A stretch of 36,091 nucleotides of DNA from Bacilli bacterium (lineage in GTDB: Bacteria > Bacillota_I > Bacilli_A > RFN20 > CAG-826): the NCBI GenBank assembly GCA_028705995.1, contig JAQWCH010000010.1, positions 1-36,091 of the forward strand. The letters are read 5' to 3'. The notes below the pieces were generated by a model that was given only the letters and a program-made list of their open reading frames with translations, was not told the origin of the DNA and ran no database searches. A program made the position numbers and the translations under genes. The stretch's first letter is position 1, and each line of letters opens with the position of its first letter. Shown piece by piece: positions 1 to 8,996 of the stretch.

Positions 1-71
1 TATTGAATTTTGCAAGAAATATTTCTTATCTTTTTGATAAATATGAAAGCAATAAAAATATACGAAAAATA

Positions 72-97
72 CAACAAAAAAACCGCATAAAGCGGTC
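72..97 (-). terminator. Intrinsic terminator after tRNA-Thr
   Basis: On the minus strand ACCGC-TTTAT-GCGGT forms a 5-bp stem with a 5-nt loop followed by a run of T residues. It lies 14 nt past the encoded CCA end of the tRNA, so it most likely ends the tRNA transcript. Confidence 0.8.
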
Positions 98-110
98 TGT
101 TTTTGAAAAA

Positions 111-186
111 TGGTGCCGACTAGAGGACTTGAACCCCCAACCTACTGATTACGATTCAGTTGCTCTACCAGTTGCGCTAAGTCGGC
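111..186 (-). tRNA. tRNA-Thr (anticodon CGT)
   Basis: The minus strand folds into a complete cloverleaf. The acceptor stem GCCGACT/AGTCGGC is fully paired. The D arm contains GGTAGAGC, the anticodon stem ACTGA/TCAGT encloses loop ATCGTAA with anticodon CGT (reads ACG), and the T arm contains TTCAAGT. The discriminator A is followed by an encoded CCA. The D stem has one G-A mismatch. The ORF-track entry at 3..194 is a shadow of this gene. Confidence 0.96.
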
Positions 187-197
187 GTGTCTAAAAC

Positions 198-226
198 ATA
201 ATAAATAATAATCAAATAAATATCAA
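198..226 (-). promoter_or_regulatory. Putative sigma-A promoter of tRNA-Thr
   Basis: On the minus strand TTGATA (226-221) and TATTAT (203-198) are separated by 17 nt, and the predicted start is a few bases before the tRNA 5' end. The context is very AT-rich, so a chance match is possible. Confidence 0.55.
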
Positions 227-243
227 TGAAAATAAAAGTGTGT

Positions 244-720
244 TTAATCGTTTATTTTTGGTGAGCTGAACTTTTTCGCAATTGATAATTGGTGTTGACG
301 AATGGCTTTCACCGCATCAATATTTTGTGGTGCATTTAAATTAACAATATATACAAGATAATCGGTTGCAACAATTGCATGTGTTGGGACATGAGCCGCT
401 GCTAAAACATGACCCCAAGCCCGATAATAAGCCCGTGTTAATGGATGCGGACTTTGACGTGCTAAATCATGCAGTTTAAGCGCTAAACTACGCATACTAC
501 TAATTTTTACATTTCGTTGTTGATAACTATTAATTGTATTTTTAATTTCTTCGATAATAATCGGCGAATAATATGCTTTCTCAATCGCAAAATCACAAAC
601 TGCTTTGCTCGCAAATAGGACTGCTTCTTGGCGACTTAGTTGCTCAATGGTCATCAGTAAATCTGCGCGTAGAATTTTATCATCGTTTATTTTTAGTTTT
701 GTAGCGAGTTTTTTGTCCAT
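244..720 (-). CDS. Imm-5-like putative immunity protein
   Basis: A 158-aa soluble, mostly helical protein with no signal peptide or membrane segment. The C-terminal half contains RAWGHVLAAAHVPTHAI, which matches the AAGHAVATAHVxxHA signature I associate with the Imm-5-like (putative immunity protein) family, found as stand-alone genes in many Firmicutes and actinobacteria. The name comes from domain association, and the biochemical role is unknown. The start is supported by AAGGGGGA about 8 nt upstream. The gene is single, divergent from hppA, with no toxin gene beside it. The family call is from memory of the motif; the ORF itself is secure. Confidence 0.62.
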   Translation of the reverse strand: MDKKLATKLKINDDKILRADLLMTIEQLSRQEAVLFASKAVCDFAIEKAYYSPIIIEEIKNTINSYQQRNVKISSMRSLALKLHDLARQSPHPLTRAYYRAWGHVLAAAHVPTHAIVATDYLVYIVNLNAPQNIDAVKAIRQHQLSIAKKFSSPKIND

Positions 721-830
721 TGTTAAGTCCCCCTTTTAGGATATTATATAATAAAAAAGGGAATTCTATATAAAACGTTTTATAATATTTAAGTAATTTG
801 AATTTCTTTTATGTTTAGCGCAAATTATTC

Positions 831-860
831 TTGCGAGCACATTTTATTGAACGTTATAAT
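831..860 (+). promoter_or_regulatory. Putative promoter of hppA
   Basis: TTGCGA (831-836) and TATAAT (855-860) are separated by 18 nt. The start codon of hppA is 32 nt downstream of the -10 box, preceded by AAGAGG as ribosome binding site. Confidence 0.6.
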
Positions 861-891
861 AAAAACAACAACACGATAAGAGGAAAAATAT

Positions 892-3033
892 ATGGCAAAT
901 ATCGATGTAATCTTACTGACGCTCATTATTGCGGCTTGTTTATTGACTCTAAGCTATGTTTTTATTATTTTTCACAAAATTAATCGGCTAAAAGTTGTCA
1001 ATGCTGATGTCGATGAAATATCTGGATACATCCGTCAGGGGGCGATTACTTTTTTGAAACGAGAATTTAAGGTAATCATTCCCTTTGTTATTGTTGTTTC
1101 GTTGTTACTAGTTGGACTTGGTTTTCTTCCAATATTTCATGGTGCTGAAGGTGTCGGTTGGGAATCGGCAATTTGTTATTTAATTGGTTCTGCGTTTTCT
1201 GGACTTGCTGGGCTTGTCGGAATGATGGCTGCAACAAAAGCTAACGCTCGTACAACTGATGCGGCAATTAATCGTGGAATGAGTGGGGCTTTAAAAACGG
1301 CTTTTTCGGGTGGCGCTGTGCTCGGATTATCAGTTGCTGGTCTTGGTTTACTTGGTTTAACTGGGCTATTTATATTAGGTTATTTTGCATTTGTCGCTCT
1401 TGGTGATACACAACTCGAAGCAATAAAAGCCGCCGCCCATGTCGTCACAGGTTATGGGCTCGGCTGTTCAATGATAGCTTTATTTGGCCGGGTCGGTGGT
1501 GGAATTTATACGAAAGCTGCTGATGTTGGTGCAGATCTAGTCGGGAAGGTGGAAAGCAACATTCCAGAAGATGATCCACGCAATCCCGCGACAATTGCCG
1601 ATAACGTTGGAGATAATGTCGGCGATATTGCTGGTATGGGATCAGACCTCACGGAGTCATTTGTCGGATCAATTATTTCTGCCATTACCATCGCTTCGCT
1701 TTATGTTGAACAAATTGGCACGGTATTAACTAAAGTATCTTGGATTGTATTTCCGCTTGCGATTGCTGGCGTTGGTACACTTGGTGCGGTAATTGCCGTT
1801 TTAATTGTTCGTAGTCGCGAATGGAAAAATCCACAAAAAACACTGACAATTTCCACGTATATTACAACGGGGATTGTATTTATCGCTACCGTTTTTCTTA
1901 GTGTTTTTTATTTAAAAGACGCACGCGCAATTATTGCAATTGCCGCCGGATTAGCATGTGGAATTGGTGTTGGTTGGATTGCCGAATACTACACATCGAG
2001 TGATTTTAAACATGTAAAAGAAATTGCTGAAGAATCACAAACTGGTCATGCGACAAACATTATTTCTGGACTTGCTATTGGTATGAAGTCAACGGCCTTA
2101 ACAATTATCTCTCTTGCGCTTGGAATTATTATTTCCTACTTTGCGATGGGAGGAAAATCCGGATTTGGAAACTATGGTATTGCTCTAGGCGCAGTCGGTA
2201 TGCTATCAACTGTTGGAATTACTGTTAGTGTCGATGGTTATGGTCCAGTCAGTGATAATGCTGGTGGCATTGCCCAAATGGCAAACCTAGATCCACATGT
2301 TCGCAAGATTACCGATAAGCTTGATAGTGTCGGTAATACAACTGCCGCAATCGGTAAAGGTTTTTGTATCGGTAGTGCCACATTAACTTCGCTGGCGCTT
2401 GTAATCTCTTTTGGAGCAGCAACTGGACTAAGCGCAGATAACTTTTCCTTGATGGAACCCCGCGTAATTATCGGCGTTCTAATTGGTGGTATGCTTCCAT
2501 TCTTGTTCTCTTCACTCGTGATTGATTCGGTCGGACGTGCGGCAAACCAAATGGTCAATGAAATTCGTGCCCAATTTAAAGCTGATCCCGGTATTTTAGC
2601 AGGTACCAGCACACCGGATTATCAACGTTGTATTGATATTTCTACACGCGCCTCCTTGAAAGAAATGGTTTTACCTGGCGTAATTGCGATTCTTTCACCA
2701 ATTGTGGCGGGTTTTATCTTAGGGTCAGCTGGCTTAGGCGGTTTATTAATTGGCGGATTAATTTCAGCGATTATGCTTGCCGTATTTATGGCGAATGCTG
2801 GTGGTGCTTGGGATAACGCGAAAAAATATATTGAGGAAGGTTTTTTTGGCGGTAAAGGTAGTGAAGCCCATAAGGCATCAATCACTGGTGATACCGTCGG
2901 TGATCCACTCAAAGATACCGCTGGTCCAACAATGGATATTTTAATTAAAATGATGTCGATTATTTCACTAATCATCGCACCCGTGCTAAAGGAAGTTCCA
3001 TCACTTTGGGACTATATTGTTGATTTGCTATAA
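892..3033 (+). CDS. hppA: K+-dependent membrane pyrophosphatase, probably Na+-pumping
   Basis: Ion-translocating inorganic pyrophosphatase (713 aa, normal family length) that couples PPi hydrolysis to cation export across the membrane. Visible hallmarks are [11 protein letters not shown] at about 211-221, then [21 protein letters not shown], and near the C-terminus [15 protein letters not shown], all PPi/Mg-binding motifs. GNTTAA at about 481-486 has Ala where K+-independent enzymes carry Lys, so this is the K+-dependent subfamily. DLTESFVGS keeps the membrane glutamate (about 255) in the position seen in Na+-pumping enzymes such as Thermotoga, whereas H+-type enzymes shift it; Na+ specificity is inference. 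It has many hydrophobic helices, its own promoter, and a terminator directly downstream, so it is monocistronic. Confidence 0.95.
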   Translation: MANIDVILLTLIIAACLLTLSYVFIIFHKINRLKVVNADVDEISGYIRQGAITFLKREFKVIIPFVIVVSLLLVGLGFLPIFHGAEGVGWESAICYLIGSAFSGLAGLVGMMAATKANARTTDAAINRGMSGALKTAFSGGAVLGLSVAGLGLLGLTGLFILGYFAFVALGDTQLEAIKAAAHVVTGYGLGCSMIALFGRVGGGIYTKAADVGADLVGKVESNIPEDDPRNPATIADNVGDNVGDIAGMGSDLTESFVGSIISAITIASLYVEQIGTVLTKVSWIVFPLAIAGVGTLGAVIAVLIVRSREWKNPQKTLTISTYITTGIVFIATVFLSVFYLKDARAIIAIAAGLACGIGVGWIAEYYTSSDFKHVKEIAEESQTGHATNIISGLAIGMKSTALTIISLALGIIISYFAMGGKSGFGNYGIALGAVGMLSTVGITVSVDGYGPVSDNAGGIAQMANLDPHVRKITDKLDSVGNTTAAIGKGFCIGSATLTSLALVISFGAATGLSADNFSLMEPRVIIGVLIGGMLPFLFSSLVIDSVGRAANQMVNEIRAQFKADPGILAGTSTPDYQRCIDISTRASLKEMVLPGVIAILSPIVAGFILGSAGLGGLLIGGLISAIMLAVFMANAGGAWDNAKKYIEEGFFGGKGSEAHKASITGDTVGDPLKDTAGPTMDILIKMMSIISLIIAPVLKEVPSLWDYIVDLL

Positions 3034-3051
3034 TTTTTTATAACAATAAAT

Positions 3052-3082
3052 GGTGGGTAGCTGATACTATCCACCTTTTTTT
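3052..3082 (+). terminator. Intrinsic terminator of hppA
   Basis: GGTGGGTAG-CTGATA-CTATCCACC forms a 9-bp stem (one G-T wobble) followed by seven T residues, 19 nt after the hppA stop. Confidence 0.9.
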
Positions 3083-3185
3083 AATTTATGTTTCGTCTTA
3101 AGAAATTTAAACATAATAAGTGATGTTTTAATCTATATTTTTTTATTAAATCTAGTAGAATAGAGCACGAAGGTTATTTTTATAT

Positions 3186-4946
3186 ATGCTATTTTTAAAG
3201 CACTTCCGCCAGTACTATTTCAAATACGCATGGGCATTCATCTTGGGTGTCCTACTTTTAATTGCGATTGACTGGTATCAGCTTGAAATCCCAAGTATTC
3301 TAAGTGCTGTGATTGACGGTGTTGATGATGGTGTAATTACACAAATGAGCGAAATTATCACGCCCTTAACTCAAATACTAATAATTATTATTGCACTGAC
3401 ACTTGGCCGCTTTTTGTGGCGCTATTTGCTTTTTGGTACAAGTCGCAAGATTGAGACTGACATCCGCGGTAAAATGTTTGCCCACGCTGTTACTTTAGAT
3501 CAAAATTTCTATAATCAACAAAAAATCGGTGGTTTAATGTCGTACTTTACAAATGATTTAACCGCTGTTCGTGAAATATTCGGCCATGGGTTATTGATGC
3601 TTGTTGATGGACTTGTTCTTGGTGGTTTTGTTTTGGTGAGAATGTTCCGTTTAAACTGGTTGATGACACTTTATGCTTTTATTCCAATCGCCTTAATGGG
3701 TGTGCTTGTCTTTTTTCTTGAGTTACGCATGGAACGCAAATTTAAAGTACGACAAGAATCATTTGAAAAAATGAGTGACTTTGCACAAGAATCTTTTAGC
3801 GGCATCACGGTGATCAAAGCTTATGTTCGCGAAGCGGCCGAAGCATTGGGTTTTAAGAAAAGATCTTCTGATTTATATAAAAATTCAATGGCGCATCTTA
3901 AGTATGCCGTCATCGTCAATGTCATCATTGATGTGATGATTAATCTCGTTATATTAGCAATCATCGCTTATGGGGCTATTCTTATCGCCTATGGCGATTT
4001 AAGTAGCGGGGAATTAACCGAATATACGGCTTATTTCTTTAATCTCTTGTGGCCGGTCTTTGCCCTTTCTTGGTTTTTAAATATCAATGGCCAGGCACAA
4101 GCCTCTGCTAAACGAATTTATGCATTTTTAGAATCGAAACCTCTTGTCGCGGAAAAAGATGATGCAATTAAAAACGTTACTTTAAATGGACGAATTGAAG
4201 CGAAAAACCTTACATTCACTTATCCGGACGGCCGCGATCCTGTTTTGCATGATGTGAATTTTCTAATTGAAAGTGGGCAAATGGTTGGAATTCTTGGTAA
4301 AACTGGATCTGGCAAATCCACTCTTGTTGAGTTATTACTGCATATTTATAATACTGATCCTGGCATGCTCCTTGTTGATGACTATGACATCGCACAACTT
4401 TCAATTAATACGTTACGTAATCATATTGGTTATGTTCCTCAGGATAACTTTCTTTTTTCCGATACAATTGAACGCAACATCGGGTTTGCTTTTGAAAAAA
4501 TTGAACACAACGCATTAGTGAAAGCAGCTAAACTTGCCGATATCGATGAAAACGTTCAAGAATTTAAACTGCAATATCAAACGATGCTTGGTGAGCGTGG
4601 TGTGACGGTTTCTGGTGGGCAAAAACAGCGTATTTCAATTGCGCGTGCCCTTGCAAAAGATCCATCAATTCTTATTCTTGATGATTCAGTATCCGCAGTT
4701 GATACGAAGACAGAGGAAGAGATTATCACTAATCTACAAAATGTACGAAAAAATAAAACTACTATTTTTATTGCCCATCGGATTTCAACTGTCAAGCGTC
4801 TTGATAAAATTATCTTACTGGAACAAGGCCATGTCGTTGGTTTTGGTAGTCATCATGAGTTGCTTGAAAGTAATCACCTTTATCAAGAAATGGTGCGATT
4901 ACAAGAATTAGAAAATCTTATCGCGGAGGTCGAAGTTCATGCGTGA
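3186..4946 (+). CDS. Heterodimeric ABC exporter subunit with degenerate ATPase site (BmrC/YheI-like)
   Basis: Half-transporter of 586 aa: a six-helix type I exporter membrane domain (about 1-310) fused to a nucleotide-binding domain. Walker A GKTGSGKST lies near 370, the signature VSGGQKQR near 475, and Walker B ILILDDSVSAVD near 500. The residue after the Walker B aspartate is Asp instead of the catalytic Glu, the hallmark of the inactive-site half of heterodimeric exporters such as BmrC/BmrD and LmrCD. Its partner is the next gene, whose start overlaps this stop by 8 nt, implying translational coupling and 1:1 assembly. Family members export drugs or lipophilic compounds; the substrate here is unknown. 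Confidence 0.9.
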   Translation: MLFLKHFRQYYFKYAWAFILGVLLLIAIDWYQLEIPSILSAVIDGVDDGVITQMSEIITPLTQILIIIIALTLGRFLWRYLLFGTSRKIETDIRGKMFAHAVTLDQNFYNQQKIGGLMSYFTNDLTAVREIFGHGLLMLVDGLVLGGFVLVRMFRLNWLMTLYAFIPIALMGVLVFFLELRMERKFKVRQESFEKMSDFAQESFSGITVIKAYVREAAEALGFKKRSSDLYKNSMAHLKYAVIVNVIIDVMINLVILAIIAYGAILIAYGDLSSGELTEYTAYFFNLLWPVFALSWFLNINGQAQASAKRIYAFLESKPLVAEKDDAIKNVTLNGRIEAKNLTFTYPDGRDPVLHDVNFLIESGQMVGILGKTGSGKSTLVELLLHIYNTDPGMLLVDDYDIAQLSINTLRNHIGYVPQDNFLFSDTIERNIGFAFEKIEHNALVKAAKLADIDENVQEFKLQYQTMLGERGVTVSGGQKQRISIARALAKDPSILILDDSVSAVDTKTEEEIITNLQNVRKNKTTIFIAHRISTVKRLDKIILLEQGHVVGFGSHHELLESNHLYQEMVRLQELENLIAEVEVHA

Positions 4947-6753
4947 TTTTGTTGAACATCACGAAGCGCATCAAGACTCGCGGTTGCTGCTTCGACTATT
5001 AAAATATTTAAAACCCTATGCAAAAAAGTTTGTATTAGCATTTTTCCTTATGATTATTACAACCTTTGCTGGTATGGTTCTTCCGCTCGCGTCTGGATTA
5101 GCAATTGATATCATGACTGATCCCGCCTATACGATTGAAGCGAAAACAACAATTATTTTCATCGGTACAGCAGTGATTTTACTAATAACTGGCATCGCTA
5201 TTTTGGTTGGTTATTATCAAAATGTGATGTTGCAAAGAATTGGTCAAGAAATCACCCATCAAATGCGTGAAGAAGTTTTTACACATATTGAAAAATTATC
5301 AATTGGACAAATCAATGATTTGCCAGTTGGTAAACTTGTGACGCGCGCCACTAATGATCCTGGTAATATCTCTGATATGTTTACCAATACAATTGTAAAT
5401 TTAATTCGCAATATTCTGATGATGGTGATTATTGCTGTAATTTTGTTGTTCATTAATCCCTTAATGGCGTTAGTCGCCCTTGCTGTTTTCCCGCTAATTG
5501 TGATTGCTTCGCTTTTCTTTAATAAATTTTCACGCACGGCCTACCGTGAAGTTCGTCAAAATGTATCAGAAATTAATGCCTTTTTATCGGAAAATCTTTC
5601 AGGAATGAAAGTCACACAAGTATTCAACCAAGAAGAAAAGAAAAAACAACAATTTAAAATTATTAATCAACGCTTAAACAAAAGTTATATCAAAGAAATT
5701 ATGGTATTTGGTATTTATCGGCCGTTAATATATTTTCTCGCGATGATTGCGACAATTTTATCAATCTATTTTGGTGTAAGCGCAATTTTCGCGGGTAGTT
5801 TAACTATCGGACTATTTGTCTCTTTCTACTTCTACATTGGTCAATTCTTTGAGCCCGTCCAACAAATTGCCGAACAGTTTAACTCCTTGCAAAGCGGTTT
5901 TGCTTCGGCGGAAAAAATCTTTGATGTATTAGACACGCCACCCGCTATTAAAGATGCAGAAGATGCTATTACACTTGATCACTTAGCGGGCGAAATTGAA
6001 TTTAAAAATGTCTGGTTTCAATACATTCCTGAAGAATGGGTGCTCAAAGATATTTCGTTTAAAGTCGCGGCCAATGAAACTGTTGCTTTTGTCGGGGCAA
6101 CGGGCAGCGGTAAAACAACAATTTTACAATTAATTGTCCGTAATTATGATATTCAAAAAGGACAAATTCTTATTGATGGAATTGATATTAAGAAGATCAA
6201 ACGCTCATCTTTACGGGCTTTTGTCGGTCAAATGCTTCAAGATGTCTTCTTATTCTCTGGGACAATACGTGAAAATATCACTTTAAGAAATGAGAATATC
6301 CCCGAAGCTAAGATTCTCGAATCGACACATTATGTCGGGCTTGATCAAGTGCTTAAACGCCTACCAAATGGTCTTAACGAAGAAGTCAAAGAACGTGGTA
6401 AAAACTTCTCCGCAGGTGAACGGCAATTAATCTCTTTTGCTCGTGCTGTTACCTATCAACCATCAGTGATGATTCTTGATGAAGCAACCGCTAATATCGA
6501 TTCAGAAACAGAGGCAATTATTCAAGAATCTTTAGCAAAAATGATGAATATTTCGACAATGTTAATTGTTGCCCATCGGCTCTCAACAATTCAGCACTGC
6601 GATAAAATTTTTGTCATGCATAAAGGTGAGATAGTTGAAACTGGTAATCACCAGACACTATTACAAAAAAATGGACTTTATTACAATTTATACCGTTTAC
6701 AGTACGATCAACAAAAGCGCGAAGAAAATAACATTCTACAAGTGACGAACTAA
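4939..6753 (+). CDS. Heterodimeric ABC exporter subunit with canonical ATPase site (BmrD/YheH-like)
   Basis: Half-transporter of 604 aa, partner of the preceding gene. An N-terminal membrane domain (about 1-330) is followed by a nucleotide-binding domain with Walker A GATGSGKTT (about 385-393), signature FSAGERQ (about 489) and Walker B VMILDEATANID (about 510), which retains the catalytic Glu. The signature deviates from LSGGQ (FSAGE), as is common in asymmetric exporters. The GCGGAGG ribosome site lies inside the upstream gene. The 3' end overlaps the convergent CBS-domain gene by 18 nt, so no separate terminator fits between them. Confidence 0.9.
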   Translation: MRDFVEHHEAHQDSRLLLRLLKYLKPYAKKFVLAFFLMIITTFAGMVLPLASGLAIDIMTDPAYTIEAKTTIIFIGTAVILLITGIAILVGYYQNVMLQRIGQEITHQMREEVFTHIEKLSIGQINDLPVGKLVTRATNDPGNISDMFTNTIVNLIRNILMMVIIAVILLFINPLMALVALAVFPLIVIASLFFNKFSRTAYREVRQNVSEINAFLSENLSGMKVTQVFNQEEKKKQQFKIINQRLNKSYIKEIMVFGIYRPLIYFLAMIATILSIYFGVSAIFAGSLTIGLFVSFYFYIGQFFEPVQQIAEQFNSLQSGFASAEKIFDVLDTPPAIKDAEDAITLDHLAGEIEFKNVWFQYIPEEWVLKDISFKVAANETVAFVGATGSGKTTILQLIVRNYDIQKGQILIDGIDIKKIKRSSLRAFVGQMLQDVFLFSGTIRENITLRNENIPEAKILESTHYVGLDQVLKRLPNGLNEEVKERGKNFSAGERQLISFARAVTYQPSVMILDEATANIDSETEAIIQESLAKMMNISTMLIVAHRLSTIQHCDKIFVMHKGEIVETGNHQTLLQKNGLYYNLYRLQYDQQKREENNILQVTN

Positions 6754-7458
6754 ATCGAAAACACTAATCAGGCCTAATAAAGCTTCATCTTCATTACCAT
6801 TTTCCGTAACAAATAGGAGTTCTGTTTTTTTCTCGATGTCTTCTTCGGTTTTAAAATAATCAAACAAACGATAAATATCGACTTTTCTTGATACAAAGTG
6901 ATATTCAACCGATGGTTGCTTTTCTATCTTAATTTTATCGATGACATCAACAAAGTGCACTTTTGTCAATTCCGCAAGAATCTCACCTTGTTCATTAATG
7001 AATTGCGAAAAGATTGTGCTTTCATTAAAAACACCGATAAGCCGATTGATACGCATAATCGGAATGTTTGATAAATGATAATTTTTCATTAAAAGATAAG
7101 CATCAAACAAAGTTTCTTCTATTTGGCACATTTTAATTTGACTAAACGGAATCATCACTTTTTCCGCCGTTAATGGATGAGTTATTTTCTTTACTAGTTG
7201 CTTAAACTTGGCCATGAATTCTAGCGTTGGATAGGCAACTTCATTATTATGAACAATAATATTGCGCAAATCGGCAACTAAAAAGAGAAATTGGCGGTTT
7301 TCTCCATGATTAATGATTTTATTGTTTGACTGATTAACAAGTGAAGAAAAACTTTGATAACGATCGGTGCCTTTTTCCTTGCTTTTTAAATAACTTTCCA
7401 ATTGATTAAAGGTATGAATAAATTCCGCGTTAATTTTCTTTTGTTCGCTCGTGAGCAT
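6736..7458 (-). CDS. CBS-domain protein with N-terminal HEPN-like helical region
   Basis: A 240-aa cytoplasmic protein. The C-terminal half (about 95-240) reads as a CBS pair: AEKVMIPFSQIKMCQIEETLFDAYLLMKNYHLSNIPIM-type first repeat and a second ending in LLGLISVFDLVRHL, folds that usually bind adenine nucleotides. The N-terminal helical part contains DLRNIIVHN, an R-x4-H motif like that of HEPN domains, but there is no test of RNase activity. The ribosome site GGAGAAG is correctly spaced. The gene is convergent with, and overlaps by 18 nt, the ABC exporter gene. Sensor or regulator function is inference. Confidence 0.72.
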   Translation of the reverse strand: MLTSEQKKINAEFIHTFNQLESYLKSKEKGTDRYQSFSSLVNQSNNKIINHGENRQFLFLVADLRNIIVHNNEVAYPTLEFMAKFKQLVKKITHPLTAEKVMIPFSQIKMCQIEETLFDAYLLMKNYHLSNIPIMRINRLIGVFNESTIFSQFINEQGEILAELTKVHFVDVIDKIKIEKQPSVEYHFVSRKVDIYRLFDYFKTEEDIEKKTELLFVTENGNEDEALLGLISVFDLVRHL

Positions 7459-7606
7459 AATCTTCTCCGATCAAGATGTGTTTAATGAAATGACAAATTA
7501 ATTTCGAATGGCAACTGCTTGTGTTTTTCAAGAATATTCTTTATCTTATTTCTATATATATATTAACTGAGATCAATAAAAAAAAGCAAAGTTGAGTACA
7601 TAAAAA

Positions 7607-8419
7607 ATGAAAATTCCAAAAGTGTTCCCTGGTGTATCCACTGGGCAATTAATTATTACATCACTTGTGATGAACACTTATCCTGATCAGCGTGAGCGCC
7701 CTATTCGTATTTGGCTACCGCCAGGTTATAGCCAAGAGAATCCACAAAATCGTTATCCAGTTTTTTACATGCATGATGGCCAAAACTTGTTTGACAGTGC
7801 TACTTCTTATGCTGGCGAATGGGAAATTGATGAAACTATCACGGCCTTAATTGCTAAAGGTGACCATGGAACTATTGTTGTTGGTATTGATAATAGTCAG
7901 GATCGACTAAATGAATTATCACCTAATTGGCCACGTATCTTGGGAATAAGAAAAAAGATTAACCAACCATCTGGAGAACTATACGCCTCCTTTATTGTTA
8001 ACACGGTTAAACCATATATCGATACACATTTTCACACTTTGAGTAACCGCTCTAATACTGGCATTGGTGGATCAAGCATGGGTGGTGTGATGTCTTTTTA
8101 TATGTTGCTCACCTACCCTGAAATATTCGGCTCTGGCTTATTATTTTCGACTGCTGCTCAGCTTTATAAATATGCTTCGATTAAAAACTTTGTCCAAACA
8201 AAAATAAGTACGATGAATGATTATCCGCGTATATTTCTTTTCGCTGGTGGCTTAGAACGTTCAATTACTCCTTATGTTAAGCGGCTAAGTCATTTGCTAA
8301 TTAAAAATAATTTTCCAAAAGAAAACATTGCTACATTGATTGATCCTCGGGCAAAACACAATGAATTAGCGTGGGCTAAACACTTTCCAAATGCATATCA
8401 ATGGTTAACAAAAAAATAG
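7607..8419 (+). CDS. Esterase D/enterochelin-esterase-like alpha/beta hydrolase
   Basis: A 270-aa protein of the putative esterase family (PF00756). RPIRIWLPPGY and the YPVFYMHDGQNLF strand-loop typical of the family are followed by the nucleophile elbow GGSSMGG (Ser about 157) and a C-terminal HNELAWAKHFP supplying the likely catalytic His (about 251). There is no signal peptide, so it acts in the cytoplasm. The substrate is unknown; relatives cleave ester or thioester bonds. It is a single gene without a clear strong ribosome site. Confidence 0.85.
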   Translation: MKIPKVFPGVSTGQLIITSLVMNTYPDQRERPIRIWLPPGYSQENPQNRYPVFYMHDGQNLFDSATSYAGEWEIDETITALIAKGDHGTIVVGIDNSQDRLNELSPNWPRILGIRKKINQPSGELYASFIVNTVKPYIDTHFHTLSNRSNTGIGGSSMGGVMSFYMLLTYPEIFGSGLLFSTAAQLYKYASIKNFVQTKISTMNDYPRIFLFAGGLERSITPYVKRLSHLLIKNNFPKENIATLIDPRAKHNELAWAKHFPNAYQWLTKK

Positions 8420-8465
8420 TGGCAAAAAGACCTCTATTTATCAAAACACCCTTGATTTGCCTATA

Positions 8466-8981
8466 TTATTGAATCGGCTTTTCAAATGCGATTCGCACTT
8501 TATTTCCTTCAAGGATAGCCACACCGACTGCTCGATAACCATTCTTTTTTAATAAATTAATCATCGGTATGTTTTTTTCGTGTGTATCAATTCGCACAGC
8601 GGCTTGCTGTTTTTCATGCGCTAAATGCTCGACAAACTGAAGCATTTTACTCGCTATACCTTTTTGCCGGGCTGAACTAGTAACGGCAAAACGGTGAATG
8701 ACAAAATAGGAACCCGCAACTTGCCAACTGCCACTTTGTAGCTGGTCATAGTCTTTTTCGTAATCAAGGACCGCCATCACGGCAAGAATTTTAATGCCTT
8801 CTTTTAACACATAAAAGGCCTTATTTAAAATGTCCTGTCGAATTGTATTTTCGCTCGGTGTTCCATCTTGCCATTGACCAGAGTTTTGGGTTTTAAGCAA
8901 TTGGCGTGCATCATCAATTACTTTCATAATCTGCTCTAGATCATTGGGTTTTGCTAATTCAATTAAATAGTTTGTTTCCAT
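8466..8981 (-). CDS. GNAT-family N-acetyltransferase
   Basis: A 171-aa acetyltransferase. The core motif A region reads IHRFAVTSSARQKGIASKML, with the R/Q-x-x-G-x-G/A acetyl-CoA loop in the form RQKGIA, followed by DTHEKNIPMINLLKKNGYRAVG (motif B). The substrate cannot be told. It lies 15 nt downstream of the M28 peptidase gene on the same strand and has no visible Shine-Dalgarno sequence, so it is probably translated from the same message. Confidence 0.86.
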   Translation of the reverse strand: METNYLIELAKPNDLEQIMKVIDDARQLLKTQNSGQWQDGTPSENTIRQDILNKAFYVLKEGIKILAVMAVLDYEKDYDQLQSGSWQVAGSYFVIHRFAVTSSARQKGIASKMLQFVEHLAHEKQQAAVRIDTHEKNIPMINLLKKNGYRAVGVAILEGNKVRIAFEKPIQ

Positions 8982-8996
8982 TTATTTTTGTTCTAT

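Noticed and set aside
3-194. ORF of 63 aa at the left edge
   Set aside because: It runs antisense through the tRNA-Thr gene and its terminator, and matches no family.
244-720. Immunity gene of a bacteriocin or toxin pair
   Set aside because: No toxin or bacteriocin precursor is visible next to it, so only the family name is kept.
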